Source of the DNA: Isohypsibius dastychi
Taxonomy: Eukaryota > Tardigrada > Eutardigrada > Parachela > Isohypsibiidae
Direction of reading: 5' to 3'
Assembly: GCA_034696485.1 (NCBI GenBank)
Contig: JAQIWT010000455.1
Span: 1 to 19,872, forward strand
Length of the DNA: 19,872 nucleotides
A model generated the notes under the pieces. That model saw nothing but the letters and a program-made list of their open reading frames with translations, searched no databases and had not been told where the DNA came from. Below, piece by piece: positions 1-10,056 of the stretch. How positions within the stretch are numbered: position 1 is the first letter of the stretch; each line of letters starts with the position of its first letter. The position numbers and the translations under genes were made by a program.

Positions 1-44
1 GACCTCAACGCTCGCATCTCCTTCGCTTTCATCGACAAAATATT

Positions 45-139
45 CTTCCAAGCCCGGGAATCGAACCCAGGCCGCCTACAACCAAGCTTGGCCAGACTCG
101 GCGGTGTCCGACGCTCGTACCATCGGGCCACGAGCGCTG
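45..139 (-). repeat. tRNA-like sequence, probable head of a tRNA-derived SINE
   Basis: On the minus strand an A-box-like motif TGGCCCGATGG (120-130) is followed by a near-consensus B box GGTTCGATTCC (57-67), the two internal promoter elements of RNA polymerase III. A T-arm forms from CTGGG and CCCGG around the B box, and an anticodon-like stem CGGAC/GTCTG can be drawn around an 8-base loop. The acceptor stem does not pair: the 3' side reads GCTTGGA and the 5' side carries no complement. The gap between boxes is about 53 bases, long for a plain tRNA. This argues for a degenerate tRNA-derived SINE or tRNA pseudogene rather than a working tRNA. Any SINE body would run toward base 1 and off the window. 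Confidence 0.55.
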
Positions 140-141
140 CC

Positions 142-161
142 AACCACCAGTAACCACCAGT
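142..161. repeat. Two tandem copies of a 10-base unit
   Basis: The unit AACCACCAGT occurs twice head to tail. The string AACCACCAG also appears near 382-390. No function is apparent. Confidence 0.6.
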
Positions 162-623
162 ATGACTCACAGTAGCGCCGTCTCACCTCGCTCTCTGTCT
201 GTCTACTACCGGTCTCTCTGTTGACCTTCACCTCATGCCCCACCCCCATCAACCAGATCACATTTCTCCTCATCTGATTGGGTCGGCCTGGTTTGCCTGC
301 ATTTCATGTCTCAACGAAAAATTCGTTCAACTCGATGTAAACACAACAAGGCTTATTACCCCGCTCCTCTTCTCTCTCTTTAACCACCAGTTTCCATCCT
401 CTCATCTTCCTATCAGACGATCCCAGTTACCCTCATCGTACTCTTCAGCTTCCAAAGGCCCTGTCTCTGTTTTATTCTCGACTGACTCACGGCGCTCTTC
501 AGAATATTCAAACAGTGTCTCATGGGCAAATCGTCTGTCCATTTGATCTATATCTCCGCACAATAATTTGCGCCATGTGATCTGGATATGTTTGTCGAGT
601 GACACGGATTTGGAACCTAACCT
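162..623 (+). other. 5' flank / presumed 5' UTR and promoter region of the kinase gene
   Basis: No supported gene. The stretch is pyrimidine-rich (runs of CTCTCT near 190-210 and 365-380). I see no convincing TATA box. A TAA (618-620) lies in frame two codons before the kinase ATG at 624, so the reading frame does not extend upstream without splicing. Confidence 0.4.
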
Positions 624-3600
624 ATGCATTCTGTGTTCGACGACGAGGATATCGAAAACTGTGAGAATCCGTCCAGCGTTGGAACTGGTGTTCAAGTGTC
701 CGTGTCCGATGTGAAACTGAACAAGCAGTCGAGGTCTAGCGGATTGACGCTGATGAACGGAGGAGCAATGAGTTCAACTACCTTTGTCATACGTGCTCCC
801 AAACATCCTCATGAGAATCCTCTTTTACGCATGAAACGCCAGCTCAGTCTGACATGGAATCGACTTGGTGAGAATTTTGATGATGATGATGTTGTTGTTT
901 GAGTTTTGGGTTTGGCGATATTAATCCAAATGCCCTGCCTGCGGGGAAATTCTGATATGAACTTGTTTTTCTCGGCGAGGGATGGACAGGGAAACAATTG
1001 CAAATGCGCGAAAAATCAAATTTGAAATTTTTTCCATGTTTTTTCGCGCTTGAACTTCCGTTTGGAAATTTCGATTCTTTTTCGAATTAGAATAGGATCT
1101 TGAGCTGAATTTGAAAATTGGCATTTTGTTCTCATCGATTGAGTTAGATTTGAACACTGCTGCACCGGTGCAATTTTCAGATAAAAATGTAATTCGTAAA
1201 TCTTGAAAAGTTCGCTTTCGCGAGCGAAAAACTGACGTTTCCGGATCGAAATCTGATTGAAAAAAATCATGCGTTGCGTTAGGTTTGTGTTGTAAAATTG
1301 TGGGGCTAGTGTCCCGCGTGATTCACTTTTTTCCTGTATGAAAATCACCTTGAATTTTTGGTAAATGTTTTCGAGACATATTTGATAAATACATATATTT
1401 TTTTTCTATTATGTACATGTTTTCCAGAAATATTTGCGAGACATGAACTATCTCGCACATGATAGTCTTGTCGTCTCATTTTATGCGTGGTTTCTTTGTT
1501 GATTGAGCACAGATTAATGACGACGAAAACTGGTCTTATCGGACGTGGGATTGGCTGAATAATATTTGTCCGATGATATTTCAAGATAATATTTCGTCCC
1601 GATTTGCCAGACTTGTTATCAAGATACTTCATGGCACTTTTGAATATATTTGTCTCGCCATCGAATTTCAGAACGCCGGGCGATAAATTGAGCTTGATAG
1701 TGTATTTGATTGGTGAATAGGCCAATAGGACGAATTAAACTGTGACTTTATCGCTTTGTGCTTTTGCTCTAGTTCTCAATGGAAAAGAACGCCGGCCATC
1801 CAAACCGAATCCCAACATCGCATCGAAAAACCAACCTTTGAAGGTACAACGAAAAAGCCACCGAAAATCCATATTTTAATTTTTCTTCATGCTAAAAAAC
1901 TAAAAAGTTCCAGTATTTTATATTTCTAAATTAAAAATGCAACAAATCTACAATTTTGAAAAAAGGAGAAAATTGTTTTGAACAGTTTGAGAATCTGTCT
2001 AACTTCCGGTTGAATTGAGGCTTCAATCTGCAGCATTTTCATCGCTTTTATTTTGTTCATCAGACGATTTAAGACTTTAATCTGTGGCAAACTACTTCCG
2101 CCAGAAATAGATGGCTAATGTTTGTTCTTGGAACCACGTGGCTTGCGATGTTATCCTTGAATGTTTATATTTGTTATTGAAGGGTGGAAAGGGACCATCC
2201 CTTGACAAGTCAGCACATTTTACAATTTGTTATACGCAGGCGACACATGCCAAACTTGTAACGATTGTCACTTTTCCCAGACGTCAGTTTATCCGCATAA
2301 TTCAGATTTTTCCGCCTGATAATAAATTCCGCTCGACAAATTGCGCGAATATTTACTATTCAAATGAATGGAATTCGGCACTGAATTTGTATTAAATAAA
2401 AAATGTGAATAGTGTAATGAAAGAAAGAATAACAGGTGTGGATTTTCTGGCAGCGAGATCGATCATATTCATAAATAACCATTCAGAAATGCGGAAGCTG
2501 GAAACGGCGCACAGTCGTTTATACTAATGTGTTCCACATAGTATTTAACTTATTTCCACTTTCACAGGCAGTAAACAGAGCGAACATAAAATACGCTATT
2601 ATGAATTTAGCTATTTCTAACTCTGAAAAGAATAAAGTCTGAGACAACTCCCTTCCTCTATTAGTTCTTGGAATGGTATTTCTATCAGAACTCTAATAAA
2701 ATATTTCTATATAATATGCATAAAATATTTCTCAATTTTCTATTCTACTTGTGCTTTTAATGGGAAGTATTTCATAATTTGCAAATATATACATGGAAAT
2801 GCATCAGCAGTTCGGCACGATTTTACTACGTAATTCAAGGCAAAATCTGTACGGCAGATTGGTTGGTATTTCTCTTCTTTTCTAGAAAACTATGGTCTTG
2901 TTCATTTTGCTCTATTCACAGCATTTTTAATTTCGGATGTTATTGAACGTTTGTAGAACTTTAGTTCTCGTTGTTATTCTATCGATTCGTGTGGGAAACT
3001 TTGACGTGGATTTTCTTTTATGTTTTTGTTATGATTCTTAATTTATTTCCATTTCCAGGGAATTCATGAAAGCTATTCAGTTTATGAATCCCGCACCTCC
3101 GATTCCAAGCGGACATCCCCGGCGGAAAATGTGTTTTTGCGGGCGGGCCAGTCTCAGAGGAAATCAGTGCAGAAATCAAGTAGCGATTATGGATTAATTA
3201 GTCGGACGCAAACGGTGGAAGATGGTGACTGCAGCAATTCCATCTCATCCCATGATCGAGTTCAACGCTCGCCCAGCGTCAAATCCAAGAAAGCCCGACC
3301 ATTCAGCGGCTTCGCCAGATTAACCCACAATTCCCGCGCAAGGAGTGTCTCGAAATTGTTTTCCAAAAACGAACGACCATCGGAAGTCGGCTCTGTGCCT
3401 TCATTAAAAAGTCAACCAAGGTGCGTCCTAACGTCGAAGGGCCTTTGCGTGACATGAATCGCCGGTCTGCTTACGTAAACATAATTCTGATGAAATGGAG
3501 AATATGATCAGTTGTTTAAAGATCATCGACCATTTTTGTCACACTCAGAAAAGTTGAGTTTTGGTTTTGTTACAGGTTTTGGTTTTGAATTAGAGTACGC

Positions 3601-6600
3601 AATATCGGTAAAGAAGCAGAATCGAGACAGATAGCGAATATCGGTTAACAAAATGTTAAAAGTTCTCCTGATTTGAATAGAAAATTCAGGGATTCTTAAA
3701 TGAAATGGAAAAGATGGTGGAGGTGGAAGAAAATAACTGATCGAAGTTTTCTTTCGTGATCTCATCGTCCAGAGAACTTTCGAAAGAAAATTTTATAGCA
3801 ATTAAATGAAAACACTTCGTGAAAAAACAGTTCTGAAAAATTAACCCGTGACTTTTTTTACCAAATTTTTTGCGAATACATATTGAACCAGCAGACGAAT
3901 AATCGTGGAAAAGTGCATTTCTTTTGAGAATTATATGAACGTGAACAATTCTTTACCTGCAATAATTCTTAGTTCACATGTTTGCGTAACTGACTAGATT
4001 AAACTCGGTTTTGCATGTTGCTGAAATATGTTTGTCCGCCTTCTTCGTAGGGCATTTTGTTCATTATTTTCTCGGTATCATGGAAGAAACATTTCAACTT
4101 TTTTGCTTGACTTCCTGGTTGGCGTCATAATCGAATAATTCGAGGAATTACGAACTTGTTTTTAGTAAGGTTTTCTCTTTTAAAAAAGGTACTCGAGCAA
4201 ATTGAATCGATTAACTGAACCACTTTCCAGATTTCAGTCGCTATGTTTTTTCCAAATCGATCAATTTTTTATTACATTTCTTCAAAATTCTAGTTTTTTA
4301 GCGTTATATTCCGAGGCGAAAAGAATTGATCTGCCTTTTTCAAGTTTGTACTATGGTTTTAGGTTGCGCCCGTCAAAAAGTTTATTCAACTTCCGTTTTT
4401 TCGGAGCAATAAGTTCCGACACTCCCGTCCGCGTTGAAAAACGTCTGCCACATTCCCAGAGTCAAGTGTTTCTCTCCACCGCCTCAATTCAGTCGGAAGG
4501 AGATTCCGTGATCCCGCCTAAACGTTTCCGTCCGAGACCGCGTTCGGAAATCATTTACGATGCCGAACAGGCCAATGTCGGATATTCCAAAAGACGATCT
4601 TTCACTCCGGTCAGTTCGATTTTTCATATCAAATTTTCGGAGAACAGGTCTGTCATTAAACCCGGCTTGTCAATTCGGGGATGGACTGAGTTTCACAAAA
4701 TGATCCGCACGAAAAGCACTTTGGATTATTCCGTTTGTTCAGGAGATTTAATTCTCCTCCCGGTTCCAAAGTGCTTCGTGGAAAAAATAAGTGGTAGTCA
4801 GTAAAACTTTCGGGTTTATTATTTATCGATTTTCCTGGAACTCGTGTTCGCGTTTAATATTAGTATCTAGACTCATTTTCGTTTTTGGGTTAACTTTCTA
4901 GTTGAGAGTCCACCTTAAGATCGTCGGGCTATTTTTTAAAGTTGTTGGTGAAAACTGATTTTCAAAGTAATTAAATTTTGTTTTTAAAACAATTTCTGGT
5001 CTAGATTGTCCAGTTTTGGTCGGATATCGTCTCATTCGCAATATATGGCTCATCTTGAATTTTATGGTTATTAGCCTGAAATGGTTGCTTCATCTCAGCA
5101 TTTCGAAATCGTAACTACAGTATTCGATGAAGGTCTTCATTTCAGTGTTAAATCATGGAAATCTAATAATTGGCTTTTGATGAATGTCAAAACATTTAAA
5201 AACATTTTTCCACCACATTACCTAGATTGGTCCCAGGTTGAATTTAAAGAATGATGTGAATAATATTCTGCAAGTCTGGTCTTTCCTGATCCATGAAAAG
5301 AATCGTGGGTTTTCAAACAGTCTGCTTGTTTTGAAAAATGTTTGATGATTTCAGGATCCAGCCGCAATTACAAATTCTGAAGCATACGTCAAATTGGATC
5401 AACTGGGAGAGGGTTCTTACGCCATCGTTTACAAAGGCTTCAATCTGTAAGCTGATTTTTTTTGTTCATTTCCCAGTCACGTCTGGTTCCCTAACTTTGT
5501 TACGAACCGATCAGATTATTACTCAAGTAAAAAAAAAATTCACCGATTTAGATGTTGCTTTTTTGTTATTCAGACGCAATCACCAAATTGTGGCCTTGAA
5601 GGAAATTCGCATCAATCCAGAAGAGGGGACTCCGTTTACAGCTATTCGTGAAGGCACGATTTCCGCATTTCTTTTTGTCGCATAGTTTATCGATCGCATG
5701 ATTTGAATAAGTGCCGGTCTTTGCAGCAAGCCTCCTCAAAGGATTGAAACACGCCAACATTGTCACTTTGACGGGTGATTATTATTCTGACTAGCGCCAC
5801 TTTATTATTCTTCAATGTAGACTTGCTTGTCTAACCGCCGTTTTTTTTCTTGTCTGCAGATATCGTCCATACGAAAGTAACGCTCACCTTTGTATTTGAA
5901 TTTGTGGTAGGTCTATTGAATGAACGTGATTCGGGTGTGGAATACTGTACAGCCATGTTAAAAAAATACAAATGAAAATATTCTGTCTATAATATTTTTG
6001 CATATAAAATAAATTTTTAAATAAATAAATATTTCTCTTAGAAATCTGAAATGACCATCGATGCCTTCTATCTGTAGATAGAATTGCATTAAATATCGGA
6101 AAGTTTCGGCGGGATTTGGTTTTCTTTTATTTATCTTTCAAACGTGAAATAAAAATTGGGGTATTTTATTTTGGGACTTGGTACCTGCGCGTGCAGGAAA
6201 TTGAAAATCGACCAAGATTTTCGATGGTGAATAAATTTGTGTTTATCGTTTTGATACAAATATTCAGATTCGGTGATTTGCATGTGACCGGTTTGGAATA
6301 TTCTTTGCTTCATTCACATTTTCGATTTTATTCCAGCCCTTCAATTTGGGACAGCATTTGGACAAATATCCCGGTGGACTGCACCCGCATAACGCAAAGG
6401 TAAACCGCCCTTTTCTCATGCAAAATAAACGTAGCGTTTTGCTAATAAATCACACTCTTATTGCAGATATTTCTTCTTCAATTGCTCAGGTAAAATTATT
6501 CAAGAAAACTTTGTTTGATAACGAAAACCACCTTTTTTTAACATTTTGTTTTTTTCCAGAGGACTTCAGTTCTGTCACGCAAGGAAAATTCTGCATCGGT

Positions 6601-9084
6601 AAAGAACTTTTGACCGCGTGAAATGAAATTTATTTAGTCAATGGTTTATTTTAATGTAGTGATCTAAAACCGCAGAATCTGCTCATTTCGGATACGGGAG
6701 AGCTGAAGCTCGCCGATTTCGGTACGTCAAAGAACACAGTTGAACATTTTTGAGACGGAAACTGATCGCTTTGTCTTGTGTCAAATTTCAGGGCTCGCCA
6801 GGGCCAAATCCATTCCGAGCCACAACTATTCCAATGAAGGTCAGCTGATAACCTCTTAAAGAGTTTAAAAGCGCGATTCAGTTTCATCTTCTCCTGTTAG
6901 CTGAATATCGCTTATCTTTATTGATTTTATAAAAATGGGGTAGAATAACATCTGGGTAATTAGAAGATCGATTCGACTGCGCGTTTTTCGGAACTACAGA
7001 ATTTTAAAATATCAAACAAAAGGGTAATTGTTTTAAGCGTTTATTTTGTAAATATTTTGTTTGTGATCTTCTTGTTTAAATACTGACCATTCTTATATTT
7101 TTTTAGCTAAACTTACAAAATTTGACAGAGCTGTTAAAAAAATGACGATATTCTGGCATTTTTTGTGAGCCTTATAAAATCTGGTCGATTGATAATGTTC
7201 TCTCCCGCTGGCCTGGATGATGATCCTAAAGAGGGATCATATTACTCTTATTAATATTTGATCCTGCCGATTGTTAATATTCCTTTTTTCTCCCATTCAG
7301 TCGTGACATTGTGGTATCGACCACCGGATGTTCTTTTGGGATCGACTGAATATTCCACTTCGTTGGATATGTGGTGAGTTGAGGAGTTTTGAATAAAAGG
7401 CAAAAACATTCAAGTGTCCCAATAAGTATTCAAGATTGTGACGATATCGAATGATGAAATATTCTCTCGCTGTTGCTCTGCTTCCGCCTGCCGGCTGACA
7501 CTTTTACGGCCTTCGATTAAAAAGAAGTGATGTTGCTTACGCACGACGCCATCGCTTGGAATTGATGAGATCGATTTTTCTGGAATTTGTTATATTATGT
7601 CGCGGAACAAGTCCAGTGATGACCTTTGCGTTTTTTTAGAATTCGATTCAAAATAAATAAGTGTGAATTTATCTCTCTTTTCCATCTGACGATTTTTTTA
7701 CAGAAAATATGGCACAATTTATTTCGTAATAAAATCTGGTCGAATGTTTTGGAGTTTTTGGTTTTCAGAATAGCGAACTTCCGGTTGTGCCTCGTCATCG
7801 CTTGGATTGTTCAAATATGTTTTGATGAGCTTCAAAAACATCCATGCAGCGTGTCTTCCTTCCGAAAAGACAATTCATAGTTGCGATTTTTAAAAACATC
7901 AGATATGCACAGATGTTCATTTTTTGGTTGAGAAATTTGTTGTTGTTTCTATCGGAAGGCTTTTTTCATATGATTAACTGTAAATGACGAGGTTGTCAGG
8001 TATTAACTGATGAGTATTGTTTCAGGGGTGTTGGATGCATTTTTGTGGAGATTCTGACGGGATTGCCTGCATTTCCTGGAGCAAAAGAGACCGACGATCA
8101 ACTCGACCAAATATTCCGGGTAAGTTTTCTCTGGATTTCGGTGGTTAAGTATAATGGTTTTAAAACAGTTCAGTTGATTCTGAAGTTGTTTTGAGCTGCA
8201 ATAAATTGTTCCATCTGCATCATTTTGGAGGTATCTTTCTCGCTTAATTTGATGTATGTCGGTTTTTGCAGGTTCTCGGCACGATCACCGAAGAAATTTG
8301 GCCTCCAGTTACTCGGTTAGCGGGATACCAGCCAATGCTGCTGAATCGATATCAATCTGTTCCTCTCCATACTGCTTTCCCGAAAATGGCACCCGATTCT
8401 TTAACCGAGGAAATTTGCTACCAGTTTCTTCAGGTGAGATTTCCGTTTAGACACCAATGTCTATATCGAACAAAGTTGCAGCATACAACCCCTTGGCGGA
8501 ATTTTTATAGTTGTTCTTTTTGCACACTCTTTTTTTATCGTTCTAGCTCAATCCGGAGAAGCGCATTTCCGCCTTTGATGCCCTTCGCCATCCTTACTTC
8601 TGTGATCTCCCAGTTGAAGCTATAATCGCATTACCTTCAGGTAACATAATACTCACCTTCAGTCACTGCACTCTCTCATCGGATTTAATTTCGTGACAAT
8701 TTGTTGCAAAACATGATGACATTTCCGGTGCAAGTAGGAGTTCATTTCCACTCCTCTTTTTCCAACTGGTCCACGCGACACTCTCTCATCCCCTTTTCGG
8801 CTTTTTTAATCACGTAATGTCAAGTTTTAAGTCGATTGACCTTTTAGCATGACGACTCAAGCATTGAATTTCGTTTAGCGAATTACAGACTTGCTGAATG
8901 TGTTTATGGTATTCAGTGTATAACAGCTTAATTACGTAATTATGGTAGATTTGTGATAATGATGCAGTATTTGCAAAATGTCATTGGAATTTGCTATTTA
9001 GTGGTGACATCTGTTTTGTTTGCAGAGGAGCCTGTGTTCTCATGTCCGGGTGTAGCACTGGTTCCAGAGCCGAAAAAGAAGTGA
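624..9084 (+). CDS. CDK14: PFTAIRE cyclin-dependent kinase, CDK14/Eip63E family, 18 exons, 618 residues
   Basis: Serine/threonine kinase of the cyclin-Y-partnered CDK14 group, which acts in cell-cycle and Wnt signalling at the membrane. Exons: 624-867, 1773-1843, 3059-3420, 4414-4609, 5355-5446, 5574-5653, 5727-5774, 5860-5906, 6337-6399, 6467-6489, 6560-6598, 6660-6721, 6792-6839, 7301-7373, 8026-8119, 8272-8433, 8547-8640, 9026-9084. They total 1857 bases and every junction keeps phase. Residues 1-291 are a Ser/Arg-rich tail containing [12 protein letters not shown], which resembles the N-terminal part of human CDK14. The kinase domain is about 302-586: glycine loop [12 protein letters not shown] (308-319), lysine K331, PFTAIRE helix (342-348), HRD (421-423), DFG (441-443), then [19 protein letters not shown]. 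The start at 624 follows an in-frame TAA. The tail is longer than in human CDK14 (469 residues) and the C terminus is short. Exons 1-4 are less certain than 5-18. Confidence 0.93.
868..1772 (+). other. Kinase intron 1
   Basis: Donor GTGAGA, acceptor GCTCTAG. AT-rich, with a short GAT/GTT microsatellite just after the donor (near 880-898). No other gene is supported in it. An alternative first exon cannot be excluded. Confidence 0.6.
1844..3058 (+). other. Kinase intron 2
   Basis: Donor GTACAA, acceptor TTTCCAG after a T-rich tract. The longest intron of the gene (1215 bases). AT-rich, with several AATAAA-like strings of no evident meaning. I see no coding exon or recognisable element in it. 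Confidence 0.6.
3421..4413 (+). other. Kinase intron 3
   Basis: Donor GTGCGT, acceptor GCAATAAG. The acceptor has purines just before the AG and is weak, although a T-run lies about 15 bases upstream. Phase 2 matches on both sides. Nothing else is recognised inside. Confidence 0.55.
4610..5354 (+). other. Kinase intron 4
   Basis: Donor GTCAGT, acceptor GATTTCAG, phase 0. AT-rich. No feature recognised. Confidence 0.55.
5654..5726 (+). other. Kinase intron 6, GC-AG type
   Basis: Conservation requires exon 6 to end in GAAG and exon 7 to begin CAAGCCTC, giving the family sequence [18 protein letters not shown]. The intron then starts with GC (GCACGA) and ends TTTGCAG. No GT donor nearby restores this reading frame. 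The intron is 73 bases long. Confidence 0.8.
5907..6336 (+). other. Kinase intron 8
   Basis: Donor GTAGGT, acceptor ATTCCAG, phase 0. AT-rich, no element recognised. Confidence 0.65.
6840..7300 (+). other. Kinase intron 13
   Basis: Donor GTCAGC, acceptor CATTCAG. Contains a 7-base-stem hairpin ATGATCC/GGATCAT (7220-7240) and one copy of a 15-base string shared with intron 14 (7174-7188). No coding content. Confidence 0.65.
7374..8025 (+). other. Kinase intron 14
   Basis: Donor GTGAGT, acceptor GTTTCAG, splitting the Trp codon of the DMWGVGCIF motif. Carries the second copy of the 15-base string ATAAAATCTGGTCGA (7729-7743). No coding content. Confidence 0.7.
8641..9025 (+). other. Kinase intron 17
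   Basis: Donor GTAACA, acceptor TTTGCAG, phase 1. No element recognised. Confidence 0.65.
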
Positions 9085-10056
9085 CACAATCCATTCCGTT
9101 CCATTGCGATGTTCTTGGATTCCAAACAGGACGCACTGCCGTTTCTGTTATGGTGGTTATGCTTTGTTAGAGTATTCTTTGGTGACTTTTTGTTCTTCTT
9201 GGTTTTTTAACATTTTTGCTCTTCTGCCCGGCGTTTTTCTAGTCAAATTTAGTGCGTACTAGTCTTCTGATCACGTTCAAGTCTTTTCTTTTTTTCAACT
9301 TTTCTGCACCGTGAGACTCAATGAAACCGAATTCATCTCCAGAAATAATCACGCAAGAGGTTTAGATCTCAAACCCAGTTAGCTGCTCCGTAGTTTTATA
9401 TTCGAAGAAATGCTAAGTAGGCCAAAAAATGACGCTTTGTAGTGAAAGCGCTCTTCTGAAAATCGAGCTGTGAGTGCAGTGGGTTGCGAAGGCTGCGACA
9501 AATGGTTTCTCTGTACAGGTTCTATGTAATGGTTTCTGTGAGTCAAGCGGAGTATGTATGTATGAGCGCTGTATGTATGCGGAGTGAGTTGATAATCGCC
9601 GTGCTTTGTTGTGTATGTTTCAGTGGTTGTCCAGGCTGTTGTGTCAAGAACAGTTCTGACTTTCTGGTGAGGCTCCGTTGATTCGTTTGCAAGTATTCGG
9701 CACCCATTTACGCCGCACTTTCTGAGTTAGTCAATTTCAATGGCTGGTTTAGCTACTCAACGTTGCACTGGTGCTAAGTTCGCGCTTGGAACTAACGGCA
9801 AGGGTTTCGCGTACGAGCATTGTTCTTTGCTGTTCATGACCTGTTATCAACGAAATGCAAACCTCCCGAACTTCGATTGCGGACGGCTTTGCTGTAACTT
9901 TTGACCGGGATTTTGTATCGTTGTATTCTTTTCTTGATAGTGAACATATCTTACAAGATAAGACCGCCCGCCTTGTATCAAAATCCGGAACTTTTCTTTT
10001 TAAATCGGGCACTCTTCTTCTCGTTCACTAATCCAGCTGCAACATCGATTTGTAAA
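9085..10056 (+). other. Kinase 3' UTR and spacer before the glycosyltransferase
   Basis: No supported gene. I found no AATAAA in the first several hundred bases after the kinase stop, so the transcript end is not located. GTATGTATG is repeated near 9552-9580. The promoter of the glycosyltransferase must lie here, but no TATA box is evident. Confidence 0.4.

Noticed and set aside
235-546. 103-codon open frame upstream of the kinase
   Set aside because: Low-complexity, Ser/Leu-rich translation, no motif, no splice context. Better read as 5' flank or UTR.
624-9084. Possibility that the kinase is a pseudogene
   Set aside because: All 18 exons join in phase, with intact catalytic residues and no internal stop.
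9484-9681. 65-codon frame between kinase and glycosyltransferase
   Set aside because: Arises from a TATG-repeat-rich stretch, with no motif or splice logic.
9901-10056. In-frame upstream extension of the glycosyltransferase
   Set aside because: The translated segment has no family similarity and the ATG at 10057 has a better context and directly precedes the conserved N-terminal strand. It starts at a non-ATG codon.
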